From positions 3,162,001-3,226,000 of the forward strand of contig NZ_CP034245.1 in the NCBI RefSeq assembly GCF_003931875.1: a DNA stretch of 64,000 nucleotides. The letters are read 5' to 3'. The number at the start of each line of letters is the position of its first letter. Position 1 is the first letter of the stretch. The position numbers and the translations under genes are program-made. Source of the stretch: Microbacterium sp. 10M-3C3. GTDB lineage: Bacteria > Actinomycetota > Actinomycetes > Actinomycetales > Microbacteriaceae. The notes below the pieces were generated by a model. It was not told the DNA's origin. It did not search any database and saw nothing but the letters and a program-made list of their open reading frames with translations. Positions 25,591-33,088 of this stretch are shown one piece after another.

Positions 25591-26241
25591 TCACGCCCAG
25601 CGGCGGCACCACTCGTACATGACGACGGCCGCCGCGGCCGACGCGTTGATCGAGCGCGTGGAGCCGTACTGCGTGATCTCCACGACGGCGGATGCGGCGG
25701 CGAGCGCCTCGGGCGAGAGCCCCGGGCCCTCCTGACCGAACAGCAGGACGCAGCGCTCGGGAAGCTCGGCGCGGTCGACCGGCACCGAGCCGTCGACGTT
25801 GTCGATCGCGAGGACCGGCAGGCCGGCCGCATCCGCCCACGCCGCGAAGGCCGCGACGTCGTCGTGATGGCGGACGTGCTGATAGCGGTCGGTGACCATC
25901 GCGCCCCGGCGGTTCCAGCGCCGCTTGCCGATGATGTGCACCTCGGCGGCGAGGAACGCGTTCGCGCTGCGCACGATCGAGCCGATGTTGAGGTCGTGCT
26001 GCCAGTTCTCGATCGCGACGTGGAAGGGGTGCCGGCGCTCGTCGAGGTCGGCGACGATCGCTGCCATGCGCCAGTACCGGTAGCGGTCGACGACGTTGCG
26101 CCGGTCGCCCTCGGCCAGCAGCTCGGGGTCGTAGCGGTCGTCGTCCGGCCAGGCGTCGGGTCCGCCCGGCCACGGGCCGACCCCCACGGGCAGCCGCGGC
26201 TCGTCGTCCTCGCGATCGCCCGCGCCCGCCGCATCCGTCAC
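25591..26241 (-). CDS. TrmH/SpoU-family RNA 2'-O-methyltransferase
   Basis: A 216-residue SPOUT methyltransferase. All three motifs occur: NIGSIVRSANAF (motif 1), LLFGQEGPGLS (motif 2) and the knot-closing ITQYGSTRSINASAAAAVV (motif 3). The Arg and Asn of motifs 1 and 3 needed for catalysis are kept. A 60-residue acidic/basic extension precedes the domain. The GTG at 26239-26241 is chosen because a minus-strand TACCGT lies 6 bp before it. Target (tRNA or rRNA) cannot be told; TrmH and rRNA-type members share these motifs. Confidence 0.9.
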   Translation of the reverse strand: MTDAAGAGDREDDEPRLPVGVGPWPGGPDAWPDDDRYDPELLAEGDRRNVVDRYRYWRMAAIVADLDERRHPFHVAIENWQHDLNIGSIVRSANAFLAAEVHIIGKRRWNRRGAMVTDRYQHVRHHDDVAAFAAWADAAGLPVLAIDNVDGSVPVDRAELPERCVLLFGQEGPGLSPEALAAASAVVEITQYGSTRSINASAAAAVVMYEWCRRWA

Positions 26242-26247
26242 CCCCTC

Positions 26248-26253
26248 ACGGTA
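26248..26253 (-). promoter_or_regulatory. -10 box TACCGT of the SpoU methyltransferase gene
   Basis: Placed 6 bp upstream of the GTG start. Confidence 0.45.
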
Positions 26254-26294
26254 TCGGCCGGCCGGATGCGGCGGCACAGGCGGGGGCCGGGAGG

Positions 26295-26340
26295 TTTCGG
26301 GCTCCCGAAAGATCCGCTAGGTTTTCGGCATGCCGAAAAC
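26295..26340 (+). promoter_or_regulatory. mntH promoter with two palindromic operators
   Basis: Operator 1 is TTTCGGG-CT-CCCGAAA (26295-26310), at the expected -35 position. Operator 2 is a perfect 20-bp palindrome GTTTTCGGCATGCCGAAAAC (26321-26340). A -10 box TAGGTT (26318-26323) overlaps operator 2 and ends 6 bp before the ATG at 26330, which is the centre of the palindrome. A dimer bound at operator 2 would cover -10, transcription start and start codon. The obvious ligand is the DtxR/MntR-type regulator encoded next to mntH. Centres are 28 bp apart. Confidence 0.8.
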
Positions 26341-27589
26341 GGAGGTGCGAGAGGCCGCGGTGCGGGGCGCGTCGACGCGGCGCGTCGCGTGGCTGCTGGG
26401 GCCGGCGTTCGTCGCGGGCGTCGCCTACCTCGATCCCGGAAATGTCGCGAGCAACATGACCGCGGGCGCGCGCTTCGGCTACCTGCTCGTGTGGGTCGTC
26501 GTCATCGGCAACGTCATGGCATGGCTCATCCAGTACCTCTCGGCCAAGCTCGGCATCGTGACGGGCCTGAGCCTGCCTGAGACGCTCGGCCGCCGCATCC
26601 GGTCGCCGTGGGGCCGGCGCGCGTACTGGCTGCAGGCGGAGCTCGTGGCCATGGCCACCGACATCGCCGAGGTGATCGGCGGCGCCGTCGCGCTCAACCT
26701 CCTCTTCGGCGTGCCACTCGTGTGGGGCGGCCTCGCAACCGGCGTCGTCTCGCTCGCGCTGCTCGTGCTGCAGTCGCGCGGGGGCGCGCGGCCGTTCGAG
26801 TTCGTCGTGATCGGGCTCGTCGCGATCATCGCGATCGGCTTCGCCTACGGCGTGTTCATCGCCCCGCCCGACGGCGGCGCCGTCGTCGGCGGCCTCCTCC
26901 CCCGCTTCGAGGGCACCGACTCGGTGCTGCTGGCCGCCTCGATCCTCGGCGCGACGATCATGCCGCACGCGATCTACGCCCACTCCGCCCTCGCGCGCGA
27001 TCGCTTCCGCTCCGGCGGTTCCGACGCCGGGTTCGGGACGCGCCGGCTGCTGCGCGCGACGCGCTGGGACGTGACGATCGCGATGGCGATCGCAGGCACC
27101 GTGAACCTCTGCATCCTGCTGCTGGCCGCCGCGAACCTCGCCGGCGTGCCCGGCACCGACTCCCTCGAGGGCGCGCACGCCGCCCTTGCGCAGAACCTCG
27201 GCGGCATGGTCGCGACCCTCTTCGCCGTCGGACTGCTCGCGAGCGGCCTCGCCTCGACGTCGGTGGGCGCCTACGCGGGCGCCGAGATCATGCACGGCCT
27301 GCTGCGCGTGCGCGTGCCGCTCGTCGCGCGGCGGCTCGTGACGCTCGTCCCCGCGCTCGTGATCCTCGCCATCGGCGTCGACCCGACCCTGGCGCTCGTG
27401 CTCAGCCAGGTCGTGCTGTCGTTCGGCATCCCGTTCGCCCTCATCCCGCTCGTGGCGGTGACGGCGCGCCGCGACGTGCTGGGCGAGCACCGCAACCGGC
27501 CGCTCACGACGGCGGCGGGGGTCGTCGCATCCGTGTTCCTCGTGACCCTCAACGGCATCCTCCTGTGGCTCGTCTTCACCGGCGGATAG
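26330..27589 (+). CDS. mntH: Nramp-family manganese/divalent metal transporter
   Basis: A 419-residue, eleven-helix proton-coupled importer of Mn2+ (and Fe2+). TM1 has the metal-binding DPGN at 35-38 (YLDPGNVASNMTAGARFGY), TM6 the matching MPHAIYAHS. The ATG at 26330 lies inside an operator palindrome and 6 bp after TAGGTT, which fits a leaderless message; GTG at 26360 with an upstream GAGAGG is an alternative start that removes only the polar leader. The TAG stop forms part of the -10 box of the following regulator gene. Confidence 0.95.
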   Translation: MPKTEVREAAVRGASTRRVAWLLGPAFVAGVAYLDPGNVASNMTAGARFGYLLVWVVVIGNVMAWLIQYLSAKLGIVTGLSLPETLGRRIRSPWGRRAYWLQAELVAMATDIAEVIGGAVALNLLFGVPLVWGGLATGVVSLALLVLQSRGGARPFEFVVIGLVAIIAIGFAYGVFIAPPDGGAVVGGLLPRFEGTDSVLLAASILGATIMPHAIYAHSALARDRFRSGGSDAGFGTRRLLRATRWDVTIAMAIAGTVNLCILLLAAANLAGVPGTDSLEGAHAALAQNLGGMVATLFAVGLLASGLASTSVGAYAGAEIMHGLLRVRVPLVARRLVTLVPALVILAIGVDPTLALVLSQVVLSFGIPFALIPLVAVTARRDVLGEHRNRPLTTAAGVVASVFLVTLNGILLWLVFTGG

Positions 27590-27592
27590 CCT
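27587..27592 (+). promoter_or_regulatory. Possible internal -10 box TAGCCT for mntR
   Basis: The first three bases are the mntH stop codon; the box ends 5 bp before GTG 27598. It would give mntR expression independent of the repressed mntH promoter. Confidence 0.35.
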
Positions 27593-27597
27593 GAAGC

Positions 27598-28233
27598 GTG
27601 CCCTCTCCCGCGGTCGACGACTACCTCAAGACGATCTACGCGCACACCGAGTGGCAGGACGAGCGCATCACGCCCTCGCAGCTCGCTGCCGTGCTCGGGC
27701 TCGCGCCGTCGAGCGTGACGGAGATGGTCCAGAAGCTCGCCGCGCAGGGCTTCGTGACGCATCGGCCGTACGGACCGATCGCGCTCACCGCCGCCGGCGA
27801 GCGGCGCGCCGCCGCGGTCGTGCGCCGACACCGCCTGATCGAGACGTGGCTCGTGCAGGAGTTCGGCTACGGCTGGGACGAGGTGCACGACGAGGCCGAG
27901 GTGCTCGAGCACGCGCTCAGCGACCGGCTCCTCGAGGGCATCGACGAGCGGCTGGGCCGCCCGCGCTTCGACCCGCACGGCGATGCGATCCCGGATGCGG
28001 CGGGCCGCGTCGACCGCGCCGCCTTCGTGCTGCTCGGGGCGGCCGCGGCCGGGCACGCGGGGCGCGTTCTGCGCGTGAGCGACCGTGACCCCGACCTGCT
28101 CCGAGCGCTCGTGGACGCGGGCGTCGACGTCGGGCACGAGGTCGAGGTCGGCGCCGAGGGCTCCGTGCGCGTCGACGGCCGCGCCGTGACGCTGCCCGCC
28201 GGCGCGGCCGACGCCGTATGGCTCACGGCCTGA
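27598..28233 (+). CDS. mntR: DtxR/MntR-family metal-dependent repressor
   Basis: A 211-residue regulator. The N-terminal helix-turn-helix (ITPSQLAAVLGLAPSSVTEMVQKLAAQG) is followed by the wing YGPIALTAAGERRA and the metal-sensing dimerisation segment HRLIETWLVQEFGYGWDEVHDEAEVLEHA with the His and Glu residues expected for Mn binding. The C-terminus is a short SH3-like FeoA domain. The start is GTG, 8 bp after mntH. It most probably binds the two palindromes in front of mntH and shuts off Mn uptake when Mn is plentiful. Confidence 0.92.
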   Translation: MPSPAVDDYLKTIYAHTEWQDERITPSQLAAVLGLAPSSVTEMVQKLAAQGFVTHRPYGPIALTAAGERRAAAVVRRHRLIETWLVQEFGYGWDEVHDEAEVLEHALSDRLLEGIDERLGRPRFDPHGDAIPDAAGRVDRAAFVLLGAAAAGHAGRVLRVSDRDPDLLRALVDAGVDVGHEVEVGAEGSVRVDGRAVTLPAGAADAVWLTA

Positions 28234-28254
28234 GCGCTCCGCTGCATCCGTCGA

Positions 28255-28326
28255 CCCACACTCGACCGCCGAGACCACCCCTTCCGTCGCGCGAGGAGTG
28301 TGGGCTCGCGCAGCGAGTGCGGGCTG
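28255..28326. repeat. Palindromic 3'-end element (CCCACACTC type)
   Basis: CCCACACTC (28255-28263) pairs with GAGTGTGGG (28296-28304), and a further half-site GAGTGCGGGCT follows. It sits between the convergent mntR and SDR genes. It has the layout of the other 3'-end palindromes here but no second copy in the window. Confidence 0.55.
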
Positions 28327-28344
28327 AGGGCGGCCGGCCGCGGG

Positions 28345-29289
28345 TCAGGACAGACGGGATGCGGCGGCGAAGGGCCAGCGCACCCCCGACGCCTGCTCGC
28401 ACACGCGCCACAGGCGCTCGGCCACCGCGGGGCGCGATGCCAGCGCCGTCGCGCGGGCGCGGTGCGGCTCGCCGCGGCCGCCGAAGCGCGGACCCCAGTA
28501 CTCGCCGCCTTCGATCGTCGGGTCGACCAGCGCGCGCACGAGCGACGCGGCCGCGGTCTCCTTCGACTGCGCGATCGGCGCCTGCAGGTTGTCGACGAAC
28601 CGCGTGAGCCGCGACGGCTCGTTGACGCCCCGGATGCCGCGCGTGCGCCCGCTCGTGGCGTAGCCCGGGTGCGCCACGACGCTCGAGACCGCAACGCCCT
28701 GCGCCCGCAGGCGACGATCGGCCTCGAAGCCGAGCGCCGTGGTCGCCATCTTCGACTGCACGTACGCACGCCACGGCGAGTAGTCGTCGACCAGCTGCGG
28801 GTCGACGGGGTCGTAGCGCCACAGCGTCGTCGACATCGACCCGAGCCACACCATGCGTCCGCCCGCGGCGGCCAGCGGCCGCAGCAGCTCCCCGGCGAGC
28901 GCGAAGTGGCCGAGCACGTTCGTCGCGAACACCCGCTCGTTGCCGTCGACCGTCTCGCGCCTCTTCGGCGGATGCACGATGCCGGCGTTCAGGAGCAGGC
29001 CGTCTAACCGGCCGCGGGCGCGAGCGGTGGCTGCGGCCGCACGCACCGAGCCGAGGTTGGCGGTGTCCAGCAGCAGCGTCTCGACCGCCGCATCCGGCAC
29101 CCGCGTGGCGAGCGTCGCCCGCACGTGGGCGAGCTTGTTCGGGTTGCGACCGGTCACGATCACGGTCGCCCCCGCGCGCGCAAGCTGCTCGCTCGAGAAG
29201 AAGCCGAGGCCGGCGGTCGCGCCGGTGACCAGGTACGTGCGCCCGGACAGATCGGGCAGCGAGGTCGGGTCCCATTCGGCGCGCGTCAC
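28345..29289 (-). CDS. SDR family oxidoreductase, retinol-dehydrogenase/protochlorophyllide-reductase-like
   Basis: A 314-residue extended-length SDR. TGATAGLGFFSSEQLARAG is the cofactor site, LLLNAGI the NAG motif, and the catalytic Tyr-Lys pair lies in WRAYVQSKMATTAL with a Ser in WLGSMST. The C-terminal third (GEYWGPRFGGRGEPH) is typical of the light-dependent protochlorophyllide reductase-like SDR subgroup common in Actinobacteria with unknown substrates. GTG at 29287-29289 is chosen for the TACCGT box 6 bp away on the minus strand. Confidence 0.88.
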   Translation of the reverse strand: MTRAEWDPTSLPDLSGRTYLVTGATAGLGFFSSEQLARAGATVIVTGRNPNKLAHVRATLATRVPDAAVETLLLDTANLGSVRAAAATARARGRLDGLLLNAGIVHPPKRRETVDGNERVFATNVLGHFALAGELLRPLAAAGGRMVWLGSMSTTLWRYDPVDPQLVDDYSPWRAYVQSKMATTALGFEADRRLRAQGVAVSSVVAHPGYATSGRTRGIRGVNEPSRLTRFVDNLQAPIAQSKETAAASLVRALVDPTIEGGEYWGPRFGGRGEPHRARATALASRPAVAERLWRVCEQASGVRWPFAAASRLS

Positions 29290-29295
29290 GGTCCC

Positions 29296-29301
29296 ACGGT
29301 A
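29296..29301 (-). promoter_or_regulatory. -10 box TACCGT of the SDR gene
   Basis: Six bp upstream of GTG 29289, divergent from the TAGGCT box of the HAD gene 36 bp away. Confidence 0.45.
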
Positions 29302-29337
29302 CTGCCGCCGGGCCCTCTCGACGGGAGGCTCGGGGCA

Positions 29338-29343
29338 TAGGCT
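29338..29343 (+). promoter_or_regulatory. -10 box TAGGCT of the HAD gene
   Basis: Six bp upstream of ATG 29350. Confidence 0.5.
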
Positions 29344-29349
29344 GAGGCC

Positions 29350-30174
29350 ATGCGCACGCGGGCAGACATCGAGTGCTGGCTGACCGACATGGACGGCGTG
29401 CTCGTGCACGAGAACGTCCCGATCCCCGGCGCCGCGAAGCTGCTCGAGCAGTGGCGCGACGACGGCACCCCGTTCCTCGTACTGACGAACAACTCGATCT
29501 TCACGCCGCGCGATCTGAGCGCGCGGCTGCGGGCGTCGGGCCTCGTCGTGCCGGAGGCCTCGATCTGGACCTCCGCCCTCGCGACCGCCGACTTCCTCGC
29601 GTCGCAGATGCCCGGCGGATCCGCCTTCGTCATCGGCGAGGCGGGCCTGACGACCGCGCTGCACGAGGCCGGGTTCATCATGACCGAGACCGCGCCCGAC
29701 TACGTGGTCGTGGGCGAGACGCGCAACTATTCGTTCGAGGCGATCACCAAGGCGATCCGCTTCATCCGCGACGGCGCGCGGTTCATCGCGACGAACCCGG
29801 ATGCGACGGGCCCCTCGACCGAGGGCGTGCTGCCGGCGACCGGCGCGATCTCCGCCCTCATCACGAAGGCGACGGGGCGCGAGCCGTACGTCGTCGGCAA
29901 GCCCAACCCGATGATGTTCCGCTCGGCGATGAACCGCCTCGGCGCGCACTCGGAGGTCACCGGCATGATCGGCGACCGCATGGACACCGACGTGGTCGCG
30001 GGGATCGAGGCGGGCCTGCACACGGTCCTCGTCCTCACCGGCATCAGCGACCCGGCCGAGGTCGAGCGCTACCCCTTCCGCCCCGACGAGATCCTGGGTT
30101 CGGTCGCCGAACTCGTGCGCGACGAACCGGTCGAATCGGAGCTGCCCGACGCCGACCCGACGCTCGGACTGTAG
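29350..30174 (+). CDS. HAD-IIA family phosphatase (NagD-like)
   Basis: A 274-residue phosphatase of HAD subfamily IIA. Motif I is WLTDMDGVLVHE (nucleophile D of DMDG), motif II is LVLTNNS, motif III the Lys in VVGKPNPMMF, and motif IV GDRMDTDV. The large C2 cap lies between motifs II and III. Relatives dephosphorylate nucleotides or sugar phosphates. The gene leads a run with the YdeI-like protein and a 36-residue membrane peptide, spaced by 8 bp and by a 4-bp overlap. Confidence 0.92.
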   Translation: MRTRADIECWLTDMDGVLVHENVPIPGAAKLLEQWRDDGTPFLVLTNNSIFTPRDLSARLRASGLVVPEASIWTSALATADFLASQMPGGSAFVIGEAGLTTALHEAGFIMTETAPDYVVVGETRNYSFEAITKAIRFIRDGARFIATNPDATGPSTEGVLPATGAISALITKATGREPYVVGKPNPMMFRSAMNRLGAHSEVTGMIGDRMDTDVVAGIEAGLHTVLVLTGISDPAEVERYPFRPDEILGSVAELVRDEPVESELPDADPTLGL

Positions 30175-30182
30175 GGGGACGC

Positions 30183-30755
30183 GTGGGCGCGCTGGACGAC
30201 GGCGAGAAGGTGGTCGCACAGGATGCGGCGGCGTGGCGCGCGTGGCTCGAGGACAACCACGCGTCGTCGAAGGGCGCATGGCTCGTCCGCGGTCGCGGCG
30301 AGCACTCCGCCGCGCACATCGGCTACGAGGAGGCGATCCTCGAGGCGCTGTGCTTCGGGTGGATCGACGGCCCCGTGCGCGTGTTCGACGAGCGCACCTC
30401 CGGCCTGTGGTTCGCGCCGCGCCGCCCCTCGAGCGGATGGGCCGCGACGAACAAGGCGCGCATCGCGCGGCTCGAGGCGGAGGGGCGGCTGCGGCCCGCC
30501 GGCATCCGGGCCCTCGAGGTGGCCAAGGCCAACGGGGCGTGGGAGATGCTGGACGGGCCCGAAGCGGGCATCGAGCCACCCGAGCTCACCGCGGCGCTCG
30601 ACGCGGTGCCCGCGGCCCGCGCGAACTGGGACGCCTTTCCGATGTCGGCGAAGAAGCTCGGCCTGACGAACATCGCGATGGCCAAGCGACCCGAGACGCG
30701 CGCAGCGCGGATCGCGAAGATCGTCGCGGATGCGGCGGAAGGCCGTCGGCCGTGA
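30183..30755 (+). CDS. YdeI/OmpD-associated family protein
   Basis: A 190-residue protein of the YdeI-like family. It shows the conserved start WRAWLEDNHASSKGAWLV, the IGYEEAILEALCFGWIDG core and the PRRPSSGWAATNKARIARLEAEGRL segment. The C-terminal part (AFPMSAKKLGL) is the usual bacteriocin-protection/OmdA-like tail. Biochemical function is not known. The GTG at 30183 sits after GGGGGAC, 8 bp after the HAD stop. Its stop overlaps the next tiny gene as GTGA. Confidence 0.85.
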   Translation: MGALDDGEKVVAQDAAAWRAWLEDNHASSKGAWLVRGRGEHSAAHIGYEEAILEALCFGWIDGPVRVFDERTSGLWFAPRRPSSGWAATNKARIARLEAEGRLRPAGIRALEVAKANGAWEMLDGPEAGIEPPELTAALDAVPAARANWDAFPMSAKKLGLTNIAMAKRPETRAARIAKIVADAAEGRRP

Positions 30756-30862
30756 CCGACACCACGCCGCTGCTCGTCGTGGCGCTCATCACCGGCGCCG
30801 GCACGCTCGTCGTGCTGATCTGGCAGGCCGTGCGCTACTTCCGCAACGATCGCAACGACTGA
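30752..30862 (+). CDS. 36-residue single-helix membrane peptide
   Basis: A very short gene starting GTG inside the stop of the YdeI-like gene (GTGA). The peptide is VTDTTPLLVVALITGAGTLV followed by VLIWQAVRYFRNDRND: one transmembrane helix and a charged tail, probably facing the cytoplasm. The overlap, the clean helix and the polar end argue that it is real. No family known to me. Confidence 0.55.
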   Translation: MTDTTPLLVVALITGAGTLVVLIWQAVRYFRNDRND

Positions 30863-30886
30863 CCCCGCCGCATCCGCCCTTTCCCC

Positions 30887-30934
30887 GCAGCGTGCCCCGC
30901 TTTCAGCGGAAATGGCGGGCTGAGGCGGCACGAA
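30887..30934. repeat. Palindromic 3'-end element (CGTGCC type)
   Basis: CGTGCC (30891-30896) pairs with GGCACG (30927-30932) around an inner CCCGC-TTTC/GAAA-GGCGGG stem. It lies between the convergent membrane peptide gene and pyrE. Short arms; weaker than the other elements. Confidence 0.4.
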
Positions 30935-30977
30935 GTGGGACATGCAGCGCGCGATGAGACGCGAGCGCCGGGCGCGG

Positions 30978-31556
30978 CTACTGGGGCTGGAGGCCGAGGT
31001 CGTCGAGGTCGATCGCGGCGAGCCAGCGCAGGCCCTCCGCCTCGACGGCGGCCTGCGCGCCGGTCTTGCGGTCCACGATCACGGCGACCGCGACGACCTC
31101 GGCGCCCTCCTTGCGCAGCGCCGCGACGGCCTTCAGCGCCGATTGGCCGGTCGTGGAGGTGTCCTCGACGACGACGACGCGCTTGCCCGCGACATCCGCG
31201 CCCTCGATCTGGCGCCCGCGCCCGTGGTCCTTCGGCTCCTTGCGCACGACGAACGCGTCCAGCGGCGTGCCCGCGCGCACCGATTCGTGCAGCACGGCGT
31301 TCGCGATCGGATCGGCGCCGAGAGTCAAGCCGCCCACGGCGACGACGCCGTCGAGGTCGCGGATGAGATCGAGCATGATGCGTCCGATCGCGGGAGCCGC
31401 ACGGTGGTCGAGCGTGAGCTTGCGCATGTCGACGTAGTATGTCGCCTTCTTGCCGCTGGAGAGGGTGAAGTCGCCGTGGAACACCGCCTCGTCCTCGATG
31501 AGGCCGATGAGGGCCTGGCGGTCGGCTTCGAGCTCGGGCGTGGAGGCGGCGGTCAC
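30978..31556 (-). CDS. pyrE: Orotate phosphoribosyltransferase
   Basis: A 192-residue type I phosphoribosyltransferase making OMP from orotate and PRPP in pyrimidine synthesis. The PRPP loop is VVVVEDTSTTGQSAL, the flexible catalytic loop is RKEPKDHGRGRQIEG, and FTLSSGKKATYYVDMR at the front binds orotate. GTG at 31554-31556 is fixed by a minus-strand TAGACT box 7 bp upstream. It is divergent from the exonuclease III gene. An odd feature is the family-2 palindrome inside their shared upstream region. Confidence 0.95.
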   Translation of the reverse strand: MTAASTPELEADRQALIGLIEDEAVFHGDFTLSSGKKATYYVDMRKLTLDHRAAPAIGRIMLDLIRDLDGVVAVGGLTLGADPIANAVLHESVRAGTPLDAFVVRKEPKDHGRGRQIEGADVAGKRVVVVEDTSTTGQSALKAVAALRKEGAEVVAVAVIVDRKTGAQAAVEAEGLRWLAAIDLDDLGLQPQ

Positions 31557-31563
31557 GCCCCCG

Positions 31564-31569
31564 AGTCTA
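31564..31569 (-). promoter_or_regulatory. -10 box TAGACT of pyrE
   Basis: Seven bp before the GTG; the family-2 palindrome occupies the -35 area. Confidence 0.5.
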
Positions 31570-31573
31570 CGGA

Positions 31574-31654
31574 CCGCCGCGAAAGTGCACCGCCGCGCCG
31601 AACCCGCTCCGGCGAACATGCACTCTCGCCGTTGCGGTGCACTTTCGGCGGGCG
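31574..31654. repeat. Nested palindrome, family 2 copy C
   Basis: CGAAAGTGCACCGC (31580-31593) is perfectly complementary to 31634-31647. The 24 bp from the left arm through CGCCGCGCCGAAC recur at 50477 with one difference. This is the only palindrome of the set lying between two promoters rather than at gene ends. Confidence 0.85.
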
Positions 31655-31675
31655 GGCGGCGTCGGCGGCCGCGCC

Positions 31676-31681
31676 TAGGCT
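31676..31681 (+). promoter_or_regulatory. -10 box TAGGCT of xthA
   Basis: Seven bp before ATG 31689. Confidence 0.5.
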
Positions 31682-31688
31682 GGGAGCC

Positions 31689-32534
31689 ATGCGCCTGGCC
31701 ACCTGGAACGTCAACTCCATCCGCGCTCGCGTGCCCCGCATCGTCGACTTCGCGGTGCGCGAGCACATCGACGTGCTGGCGATGCAGGAGATCAAGTGCA
31801 AGACCGAGCAGTTCCCGTACGCGGCGTTCGAGGAGGCCGGATACACGGTCGCCGCGCACGGGCTCAACCAGTGGAACGGCGTCGCGATCGCGAGCCGCCA
31901 GCCGCTCGACGACGTCGAGATCGGCTTCCCCGGCATGCCCGGCTTCGCGAAGGGGCACGACGGCCCGGATGCACCGCAGGAGGCGCGCGCGATCGGCGCG
32001 ACGGTCGGCGGGGTGCGCGTGTGGAGTCTGTACGTGCCCAACGGCCGCTCGCTCGACGACCCGCACTACCTGTACAAGCTCGACTGGCTGAGCGCGCTGC
32101 AGCAGTACACCCTCGACGCGCTCGGCGCCTCCCCCGACCTGGCGCTCGCCCTCACGGGCGACTTCAACATCGCCCCCACCGACGCCGACAACGGCGACCC
32201 GACCGTCGTCGTCGGCGCGACCACCCACGTCTCGCCGCCCGAGCGGGCCGCGTTCGCCGCGCTCGCGTCGGCGGGACTCACGGACGTCGTCCGCCCCCTC
32301 GTGCCCACCGGCTACACCTACTGGGACTACAAGCAGCTGCGCTTCCCCCGCAACGAGGGTCTGCGCATCGACTTCGTCCTCGGTTCGCACACGTTCGCCG
32401 GAGCGGTCACCGGCGCCGAGATCCACCGCAACGAGCGCAAGGGCGAGGCGCCGAGCGACCACGTTCCGGTCGTCGTCGACCTCGACCTCAGCGGCCCCGA
32501 CGACGAGGCCGACCGCCCGATGATCTTCGGCTGA
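31689..32534 (+). CDS. xthA: Exodeoxyribonuclease III
   Basis: A 281-residue AP endonuclease/3'-exonuclease of base-excision repair. Catalytic and metal residues are visible in ATWNVNSIRAR, LAMQEIKCK (Glu), YVPNGRSL, LTGDFNIAPTDAD (Asp-Asn) and the terminal SDHVPVVVDL (Asp-His). Length fits ExoIII. Single gene, probably leaderless. Confidence 0.93.
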   Translation: MRLATWNVNSIRARVPRIVDFAVREHIDVLAMQEIKCKTEQFPYAAFEEAGYTVAAHGLNQWNGVAIASRQPLDDVEIGFPGMPGFAKGHDGPDAPQEARAIGATVGGVRVWSLYVPNGRSLDDPHYLYKLDWLSALQQYTLDALGASPDLALALTGDFNIAPTDADNGDPTVVVGATTHVSPPERAAFAALASAGLTDVVRPLVPTGYTYWDYKQLRFPRNEGLRIDFVLGSHTFAGAVTGAEIHRNERKGEAPSDHVPVVVDLDLSGPDDEADRPMIFG

Positions 32535-32562
32535 CCGCATCCGGAAAAAACTTCTCGGCCGC

Positions 32563-32589
32563 TGTCGATTTCGGCGAGGCTGGTTCGAC
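32563..32589 (+). promoter_or_regulatory. ECF42-type promoter TGTCGA-N17-CGAC
   Basis: TGTCGA at 32563-32568 and CGAC at 32586-32589 are separated by 17 bp and end 69 bp before the DGPF gene. The pair matches the -35/-10 motif reported for ECF42 sigma factors (TGTCGA and CGA/TC), which drive their DGPF partner genes. The ECF42-like sigma gene follows directly, so the unit should be autoregulated. Confidence 0.75.
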
Positions 32590-32658
32590 GTATCGGTGAG
32601 GGCACGCAGAAGCGGCCCCACCGAACGCTCGAGACGAGCACGACCGAGGAGCACCCCG

Positions 32659-33084
32659 ATGAAGTTCATGCTGATCATGCGCGGCACCGACGAGGCCTAC
32701 GCCGAGTACAAGAAGATCCCCTTCGACCAGATCATCAACCAGATGGGCGCCTACAACGAGGCGATGATGAACGCCGGCGTGCTCGTCGCCGGCGAGGGCC
32801 TGGCCGAAGACCTCCGCGACGCGTTCGTCGTCGACTGGGCGAAGGGCGAGCTGACCGTCACCGACGGCCCCTACGGCGAGACCCACGAGCTGTTCAACGG
32901 CTTCTGGATCATCCAGGTCGCCACGCGCGACGAGGCGATCGAGTGGGCGCGCCGCGCGCCGCTCATCGCCGGCAACAAGCTCGAGGTGCGCCGTGTCACC
33001 GACGAGACCGACTTCGCCGCGTTCGCCGACAACGAGTTCATTCAGAAGGAGGAGGGCTGGCGCGAGCAGCAGAGCGCCCGTTGA
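32659..33084 (+). CDS. YciI-like DGPF-domain protein
   Basis: A 141-residue ferredoxin-like-fold protein. It opens with MKFMLIMRGTDEAYAEYKKI and carries the family hallmark DGPYGETHELFNGFWI. DGPF proteins are the standard genomic partners and targets of ECF42 sigma factors; their molecular function is unsettled. The ATG at 32659 has GAGGAG upstream and lies about 60 nt after the predicted transcription start, so the 21 codons upstream in frame are leader. The sigma factor gene begins 4 bp after its stop. Confidence 0.9.
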   Translation: MKFMLIMRGTDEAYAEYKKIPFDQIINQMGAYNEAMMNAGVLVAGEGLAEDLRDAFVVDWAKGELTVTDGPYGETHELFNGFWIIQVATRDEAIEWARRAPLIAGNKLEVRRVTDETDFAAFADNEFIQKEEGWREQQSAR

Positions 33085-33088
33085 GGCC

